Below, in pieces: positions 1 to 9,200 of a DNA stretch of 11,854 bases (its first letter is position 1; every line of letters starts with the position of its first letter). Both the position numbers and the translations under genes were made by a program. Source of the stretch: JBCBKZ01 sp039026975 (GTDB taxonomy: Bacteria > Bacteroidota > Bacteroidia > J057); contig JBCCLI010000188.1 in NCBI GenBank assembly GCA_039026975.1, forward strand, positions 1-11,854. The letters run 5' to 3'. The notes beneath the pieces were generated by a model. That model searched no databases, was not told the origin of the DNA, and saw only the letters and a program-made list of their open reading frames with translations.

Positions 1-243
1 AGCTAGATCGCTATCTTCCTGACCGTCATTCACCTTGAAGGTAAAGGAATCACTTCCTGTCGCTCCCTGATTAGGGGTATAAGTCAGGTTAGGAGCTGTT
101 CCGCTCAGTTGACCCTTAGTAGGACCGCCTACTACCATATAGGTTAATGGATCATTGTCTGCATCACTTCCTGTCAGTGTAATATTCACTGATGTATTCT
201 CAGGGGTAGTTACACTCTGTGAGTTAGCTATAGGCTGAGTATT
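1..243 (-). other. Cadherin-like/Ig (Big_9/Ig_17-like) repeat, truncated by window edge (residues 3746-3826)
   Basis: Motifs: NTQPIANSQSVTTPENTSVN, ITLTGSDADNDPLTYMVV, GPTKGQLSGTAPNLTYTPN and GSDSFTFKVNDGQEDSD. This is the classic repeat of bacterial RTX-type and gliding-type adhesins: P-x-A-x-x…T-x-E-[ND]-T…D-x-D-x-D-P-L-x-[YF]…G-x-[DN]-S-F-T-[FY]-x-[VA]-[ND]-D-G. Further copies probably continue beyond base 1. Confidence 0.85.
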
Positions 244-3200
244 GCCTATTATTACCTCATCTACTACAGTAAAGCTTATGCTCAGTACATCTCCCTGATC
301 TCCGTCTGAATCCATAGGCATAGCTGTCAGGGTGTAGGTACCTGGTGTAGCACCATTATTCACCCAGCTAAAGTAGTCCCCATTACTATCTCCAAAGAGG
401 GCGTATGGAGCTTTACTCTCTGTGCGTGAATAGTTCTGTGCGCCTTCCAGAGTTAACACCACTTTTGCTACATCTCCACATGAATTAGCTCTCACATTCA
501 GGTTAGCCCCCAAGTCAGCTATGTTGATCACCTGACCATTTACTAATGGCCCAATGTCATTATCGCTTACTGGATCAACAAGTGTGAAGCTTACTATACC
601 TGAGATACACTGGACTTGACAGTCGTCTTTTTCTGTAACTGTTACACTAGCTGAAGCGTCCGTACAAGCCGTACCGCTTATGGTGTAGGTATATACTCCG
701 GGTTGATCTACAGCAGGATTAAATAGGCCTGCTCCTCCGCTTAATGCGGGAGACCATACTCCTCCATTATCAGGCGTACCACCCAATAAGCTGAATAGAT
801 CAACAATCCCATCATTTGTACATACAGCCACTGCACCATCAGTTCCTGCATCTGGAGCAGCTTCTACTGATACTGTAACTGTAGCTGAAACGGGATCTGA
901 GCATGCGCCGGAACCACTTACTGTGTAGGTGTAATCTCCAGCAATATCAGTAGATGGATCAAATGTTCCATTTCCCGTGTTCCATGATCCACCTTCTTCA
1001 GCATCTCCTAGAACAACAAATAAGTCAACTGCATCATCAGTTTCACAAAGCGTGATGGAAGTACTGGTTCCAGCTGAAGGCTGCTGATCAACACTAATAG
1101 TTAATGTTGAAGAACTTTCTTCGCATCCATTGTCTCCACCTACAGTGTATACATATGCACCCGCAGGATCACTGGCAGGATCAAAGCTAGCTGAAACAGG
1201 ACTTCCTCCGAATGTCCAGCTACCGCCTGCTGAAGCTCCATCCAAGAAGCTGAATAAGTCTACCACTCCTTCAGCCTCACAAACAGCTACTGTTTCATCC
1301 GAGCCAGCAGATGGATTCTCTTCAACAGTTATAGAAACTATGGCACTACTTTCTCCACATGTACCTCCAGATCCTACTGTGTAGGTATAATCTCCTTCAG
1401 CATCAGCGGAAGGATCAAATGAAGCTGACACTGGGTTTCCACCAAATGTCCATACTCCACCCTGATCAGCATTATCTAGTAGCGTAAATAAGTCTACCAC
1501 TCCACCAACCTTACAAAGGATAGCAGATGTGTTAGCGCCAGCTGATAGTGGCTGTTCTACGCTGATACTTAGTGTAGCAGTGGCTACTGCACAGACTGCT
1601 GAGTTTCCTACTGAGTATATATAGTCTCCTCCAAGATCAGTAGAAGGGTTAAATGTAGCAGACACTGGATTTCCTCCGAGTGTCCAGCTTCCTCCAGCTT
1701 CAGGATCACCACCAAACGTTAATAACGCTTCAAATAGATTGAAGGATGATTCATCGTTGCACACAGCTATTTGACCTCCGTTCCCTGCTGAAGCAGGGGT
1801 AAGGTCCTCAGTAACCACAATACTTGTCTCATCATCACAACCACTTGGGTTGGTGATAGTCAAGGTGTACATACCTGCTGCGGACACAGTAACAGTTTCT
1901 CCTACAGTAGATCCTACGATCACACCGCCATTAGCGGCTTCCCATGCGAAGGTAGCACCTATTTCAAAGGTAGAACTGCTTCCGCTTAACTCTATTTCAG
2001 GCTCTGCACATGTAATTACTGTAGTAGTAGAAGCAATCTCAGCTACCGGAAGAATGTCTTCCTCTGTAACTACTACTTCATCTGTTACCGGACATGATAC
2101 TTCTACTATGCTTGCGTATAGTATCTTGGTATTAGACCCACCAATAGCATCCAGGGTAAGTTTACCATCTGTAACACTGATGATGGCAGCTCCTACCTGA
2201 TTACCTGATGTACCAGGTCCTCCTTCTGGGAAGGTAAAGAAGTCCACCAGATTAATCCCTTCAGCATTAATGACATGACGGGTAATCTCAGTTGATTCGT
2301 TATCAGTATCTCCACCGGCTACAGTTACACTATATAAGCCATTGGGAAGTTCTATTTCCCAACTACCGGGGGCTGCTACTCCATTTGAACCAGCGTACTG
2401 CATGTGCATGAGGGTTTCTATTAAGAAATCTCCCCCATTTTCTCTATTTCTTCCATTTCCTGGAGGATTTCCACCAGTAGAAAGGTCCAGAGGCGTGCTA
2501 GTTCCGGGCACTACCCATCCGTATGTGTAGATTCCACTGCCCTGCCTAGCCTCAGTACGGTTAGCATATGCCTGACCATAATCTACTAGATAAGGTGCTG
2601 CTGGATCATCTGATAGTCCATCCTGGAAGTTGATGCTTATTTCATTTCCAGCCGCAGGAACACTGAGTGTGTAGGTTCCAGCTTCACTGACTGTGATGCT
2701 TTGGGTATTAGCTATAAATCCGTTAGGACCTTCCCAAGTATAGGTTCCAGTAGAAGTAGTACCTGTTAAGGTTACCTCAGTAGTGTTACAGCTTAAGAAT
2801 TGATCTTCTCCTGCATCTACTGTACAGCTAATATTGCCTAGGTTTACTGTCAGGGTAAAGTCTCCGCTAAGTACAGCTCCGTTACAGTCAGTACCTTCTA
2901 CAGTAATTTCTATAGGCTCTGTCTGATTGAAAGGTGCTACACCCGCAAATACCCCAGTCTCCTCATTAAACACTATCCAGCTAGGTAATGGATCACCATT
3001 TTCCTGGCTAGCTGTGTATGAGAATGTATTACCAGGATATCCTCCATCAAATGAGTCATTGATATCAAAGGAGAAGTTCACCCCAGCATCTACCTCAGCA
3101 TCTGCTATAGGATTGAAGGATGGGTCAGCTACCGGCTTGATATTCGTCCAGTAAACCAAGTTATCATTCCAATCACAGTTGGCGGAGCCCTGTCCACAGC

Positions 3201-6200
3201 CATTTCCTATATAGTCTTGCACACTGATGTAGTGGTAAGGGATGATATTTCCCTCCTTATCATATACCTTATATACTCTAATACCTAGTAAGGTACCATT
3301 GTTACTACCAGAAGTATTCTGACCTGCAGTAGCCAGTTTAAATTGGCCTGTCAGATTCTCCCCATCGTAAGCCAGTACATCATCATTAGCCCCATTATTT
3401 AGCTTAGGAAGAATAGTCTGAAACCATTGTGGATCATGGGTAATAGAAATATCTGTACCCGGTCCTTGCGTTTGAGCACCTGCCGTTCCAGGGCCATGAT
3501 AGGCACCTAAGAATAAGGCTCTCACCGGCTCAGACTGATCTACTCTTTCCCAGAATTCTGACAGAACGATATCTCCATGATATCCTGCTTCTATGTCTGA
3601 AATCAGTGGGAAGTCGGAACTTGGACTCGCGCTAGGCGTATTCAGTAATCTGTTAGGATTAGTGAGGTCATTATCCCCAACGATAGTTCTCATGTCAGTT
3701 TGGAAACCAAACACATCTATTACCTGCTGGGCATTGATCTCATTTCCTCCTTGAGAAACCTGCATATATCCACCTCTGAGCTCGGCAGTTGTACTCTGCT
3801 CATTATCAGCATTAGAGCCGATGGTCAGGGTTTGAACATATACTCCTTTATTCCCAGTACTCTTGATAAACGCTATAGGCATATCATGGAACTGTCCAGG
3901 CTGAATGGTGATTGGCAGACTTTGCTCATCATTATTCGGTAGGTCAAACTCAGTAGGATCTGAAAAGACCAAACTACTGATAAACAGCTCGCCTGTACCG
4001 TCATTGTGAATACGCATGGTATTCTCCTCTCTGGACTTAATGTTGTTTCCGGCAACATTGTTCCTTGAGAATACAAAACAGTCTTCCGCAGGGAATCCTA
4101 TATCTGTGGTAGGAATCTTACGTAGGTTTTCAATTCTCACAAGAGCTCCTGTGGGCTCAAATCCAGGCTCAATATTTCTGGCAATGAATACCACATCCTG
4201 GTAATCAAATCCTACAGTATGCTCTTCTGTGGCAATAACATAAGCATTCTCTTCTCCAGGAAGTTCGTACACTCTTACATGCTGCCCTGAGGCAGAAGGA
4301 TCAGGTGTAGTGGTATTAAGTGCATCCTGGCTAAACAACTGACGATTGTTGAAGAAGGGCCACTCAGAATAAAATCCAAACTGAGCATCCCCAGGATTGA
4401 AGCTTAGTACACCGTTAACTGGCGGTACAAGACTTTGTCCATTGCTAGTGGGTGTATTATCTACATTAAACAGTTCAGTAATACTGGAAGCATCTCCAGC
4501 AGTATACCAACCCACTTTCACGATAGGATTAGTGGAGGTAGGACCAAACACCCCAATCAGAGTAATTTCGACATTCCCGTCCCCAGCTTTCTTGAAGGTT
4601 TCTACATCTATTTCATCCCCGAGTAAGCTTCCATCTTTTATTGAATTATGGAGGACATTGGTAGCGTCATCATTATCTCCTACGTCTATTACTCCTTCTC
4701 CTAAGTAAGTATCCAGCACGTACTGTAAAGAAGGCTCAGCACTTCCTCCCAGTCCATCTGTACCTAAACCATTTAGCAAGACTTCTAAAGAAGGATCATT
4801 AGAGGCATTACTTGTAATGGTCACATTTGCGAATTGAGGTCCTTCCTCAGTAGGATCAAAAGTTACATTGAAAGTGGTCTGCTGACCAGGGTCCAATGTC
4901 AAATCTATTCCTGTTTGATCCAGACTGTATACGGCAGCATCTACCCCTCCTAAGGCAATATTAGAGATTACCAGTTCTTGGCTTCCAATATTGGTAATGG
5001 TTACAGTTTGGGGGCCTGAAGCTGCTCCATCCTGAACTTCATTGATAAACACTGTCTCTGGTGATACCGCAATGGCACTCTCAGTGATGGGGGCTTGGTC
5101 TGGTGTGATTAAGGTAATTCTATTAGCACCATACTCTGATACATAAATGTTACCTGTACTCACATCTTCAATCAAATCTAAGGGATTACTAAATCCGGTG
5201 AATCCAGGGATTCCTTCAATTTCATTGACTATATCCAGATTAGATCCTCCTGGCTCCAGGACAATGATGTCATCATTTTGGCTATATCTTACTACGAGAA
5301 TTCTTCCTTGTAGGGCTCCGCCAAAGGCGTTACTTCTATACTCTATTACCCCATTCGGAGATTTATTTCTGTCAAAGTTATAGGCAAAACCTAAGTATCC
5401 AGCATCTGGAGCTACTCCGTTGTATCCAGCATTATTAACATCAGCATCTCCACCATTCAATACATATTTAGCTCTCAATGGATTAGGATGACCATAATAT
5501 CCATTAGCAACTACCCTAAATAAATAGTCAAACTGGGTAGGCTGTATTCCTCCTATGTAAGGAATGGTAGGACCGGAATATGAATAGTTTGGATTAGGCG
5601 CTATATAATTCTGGTCATTAGGATTAGACGTGGGCGTATTGCCACCAGCTGCTGAACCGTTGGTAGGAATGTATAGCTGCCCGTTTGTATGCCAAACAAG
5701 GTCATAAGCATTACGAATCCCCTCAGCAAATATGGTCAGAGGCGCATTGACTGCAAAAGGATCATAAGAACCGTTGCCGTCTACAGTTTGTACATCTAAG
5801 GGTAAGTTATTAGGTAAGAGATCAATGTCTAACCTAAGTACAGCCGCAGAAAGAAGTCTTTCTGGTCTATTCCCCCAAGCACCGTCAGGAGCACCCATAG
5901 CAGAGTTACTACCCTGATTAAAGTATAGGGCACCATCAGGTCCAAACTCCAAACTGTTTGTCAGGTGGTCTCTTATAGATCTTGGAAGATTAGTTAATAC
6001 CAACTCTTCATTCTCTAAATCATCTCCTGTTAGTCTGGATAGATTCCCATCCCAAGTAGGCGCATTTTGTAGTCCACCAGAGCTATGTGTAACCCAAGCT
6101 ATCAGACTGCCATCATTTGTAGGTTCGAACACTAATCCAATAGCTGCTCTTGCACCACGGGCATCTACCAGGGTAGTAATTACTTCCTTGTTAGATAAGG

Positions 6201-9200
6201 TGGTACCTGTCATATCCCACCTATGGATTTCTCCTCCTATGGTCAATCCATATAGCTTGCCCTCAGGCCCTATATCTAGGGAAGTGTACCCATCACCTGT
6301 AGCCACTCCCTGATACTTTGTAAAGGTAATATCTGAGGGGTTAATTACAGCACAGCTACCAGTTGTGAAGGTAGACTCAAAGGGAATCATGGATTCTCCA
6401 GTGATGTCCAGGACTCCATCATTTATCTCAAAGCGATAAGTGGTATTGGAAATCAGTGGGGCATTTGGCACAAAGGTAATGGCATCTCCACCTCCTGTTC
6501 CGTTGACAGTACCTGCCACTTGGGTATTGGTTCCGTCAATGAGCAAGAATACATTTCCATCCAATGTGCTATTATCAATTCTTCCATTAGGAAGGATTAA
6601 TTGCTCAGTAGAAATCCCGGCATTACAATCATTTAAGATTCCGCCATTTGCGGGATTAATAGCCAAGACAAAAGGTCTTGCAGTACCTGTAGAAGGGGTT
6701 ATGATAACTGTTTGTAGCTTTGTGTTAAATCCACCATTCTTAGCATCCAGGGTAATTCTTCCGTCAGTTACATTGACAGTGACAGTATTGACCTGTGAGT
6801 TAGAAGCACCCTGGTTAGCTACGTAGTCTATAGCGGGTAGGCCCTCTACATTTACTACATATCTAGTCTCTGGAAGATTTTCAGGATCAGTATCGCCAGC
6901 AGTCACTATCACATCATACAAACCATTGGGTACTTCCACTTCCCAGATACCTTCTTCTAGGACCCCATTATTCCCATCCACATCATCATACTGCATGTGC
7001 ATAAGGGTTTCCAAAAGGGTATTATTATCAGGATTGGGTCCTCTATTTCTTCCGTTTCCTACCAGGCTCTGTGGGGCAGTACCAAACTCATTCAACCACC
7101 CATAGGTAAAGCCATTCCCTCTGTCTCCGAATGCTTGACCGAAGTCAGCTACATAACCATTAGGAGCAGGTGTACCCTGATCAGAGAAGTTTACCTGAAC
7201 TCCGGTAAATGCCCCACTTACTGTCAGCTGTGCATCAAAGGTGGCATCCGTATAGTTGGAGGCAGTGGCCGTAATAGTAGCACTGTAAGTACCTTCTAAT
7301 AATCCATCGGCATCAAATGTTACATCAAAAGGATTGTCAGTACTAAGGTCTACCGTCGCAGGAACTGATAACCAACCACTACCATCTGTATACTGAACAG
7401 TTAATGTAGCTGTAGGTGTAGCCGCATTAGAGGCTGTCAGCTCATTAGTTAAGGTGCTTTGGTTATCCCCTTCTTCTAAGGTCACATTAATTGGATCTGT
7501 CCCAAAACTAAGCGTGGGCAGTGGGGCTTGATATGTCTCAATAGAAAAGTCGTCAAAGGCTGCTGTAAATTGAGTACCATTCCTATGTGTAGCATATATC
7601 CCTCCAAAAGTAACACCACCCGTCACACCTGTTAGACTCCGTCCTGTCAGGTAACTTGTGGGCAAATCTAATTCTGCATTTCCTACTTGTGTACGAGCAC
7701 CCGTACCAATAGTGTAGAAACCGGATATAGTGTTATTGAATGGATTAATTTCTAGCTCAAGCAACACATCCTGACCAGAAGTCCCAACTCCATTATCCTG
7801 GAATTGATCTATGTTTCCGCCTGTATTTGTAGAAGCACCACCTACTTCTTTCCTCAGCTCTACATTATTATTATTAACGTTTAACTTAACAAAGTTATCT
7901 TCGTCAAATCCAAACCAGAGGCCGGCCTGTGCAGAGCTACCACCAGTTGTAATACCTTTAAGTGTAGTGGATAATCGTATTGGACTACTGACATTCTGTA
8001 ATCCTACACCCAAGGTATTGACTTGGTTATTGTTATTTAAACTTTCTGGCGGATCCAAAAAGGAAATACCTGCTTGTGAAAGAATTTCTAACTGTCCATT
8101 GCCTGTATTTAGGGTAAGTAAGCTAGGTTCGTACCCGTTTACATCAGGGTTACTTATAGGTAAGTCTCCTGCTCTTCTTGCTTCCGAATGTTCCAGGACA
8201 GCAGTAAAACCAGTACCATTTCCATCCTTATCTGCTAAACCACCCTCGTCTGTAGAAAAGCCTAAGCTGAAGGGGATAGCTTCAATAACATCAGGACAGT
8301 CTAATGTACTAATCGGATTACATGCCGTATTTTCGATAATTGTTACGCTAATATTAGCTTCTGCTGTTTCCTCACCATCAGTAACTTCTACTGTGAGGAC
8401 TACAGGGCTATTAGCTGACAGTAAGTTCGTATTATCTGCTACTGTCAACGTGCCTACATTATCTATATCAAAAATGCCTAAGCCATTTCCAGCAATGATT
8501 TCAAAGCCTGTAATAGCAACATCATCAGTTGCAATGACATTTCCTACTACTGTGTTATCAGCGCTACCCTCTGTAATACTAAATGACTGATCTACTATAA
8601 CAGGTAATTGATTGATTTCCTCCAAGTCAAAACCATCAAAAGTAGCTATGAATTGGGTGCCAGCTCTGTGAGTGGCAAAAATCCCTGCAAAAGTAACTCC
8701 TCCTGTTACCCCAGTTAGATTTCTTCCGCTGAGATAATTGGCAGGAAGTGGCAGAGTGCTGTTTCCTACTTGCGTCCGTGTTCCATTACCTACTGTATAA
8801 AATGCAGCAATAGTATTATTGGTAGGATATATTTCCAGTTCTAACAATACATTCTGGCCAGAAGCACCTGTCCCGCCATCTTGAAGTTGATCAGAATCTC
8901 CGGAGACCCCATTTATTTCTCTCCTCAGCTCTACGTTATTATTATTAACATCTAGCTTAACGAAATTATCTTCATTATATCCAAACCATATTCCTGCCTG
9001 AGCAGAGTTTCCCCCCGTCGTTATCCCTATAAGTGTAGTGGATATTCTGATAGGATTAGTTACATTTTGAAGTCCTACTCCTAAGGTGTTGACTTGGTTA
9101 TTATTATTATTACTTGCTGGAGGATCTAAAAAAGATATACCTCCCTGTGAAAGAATTTCCAGTTGACCACCTCCTGTATTCAACGTGAGTAGACTTGGCT

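Noticed and set aside
622..1791. CRISPR array or non-coding direct repeats
   Set aside because: The repeats are about 230 bases, diverged, keep the reading frame and encode a clear protein pattern with paired cysteines.
3873..4076. Minus-strand frame of 67 codons
   Set aside because: It is in a different frame from the giant gene, fully inside it, and has no signal, motif or ribosome binding site.
7811..8590. Plus-strand frame of 259 codons
   Set aside because: It lies antisense to the ConA-like module of cassette B, has no known motifs, and resembles the frame at 9185-10003 only because both are antisense to duplicated DNA.
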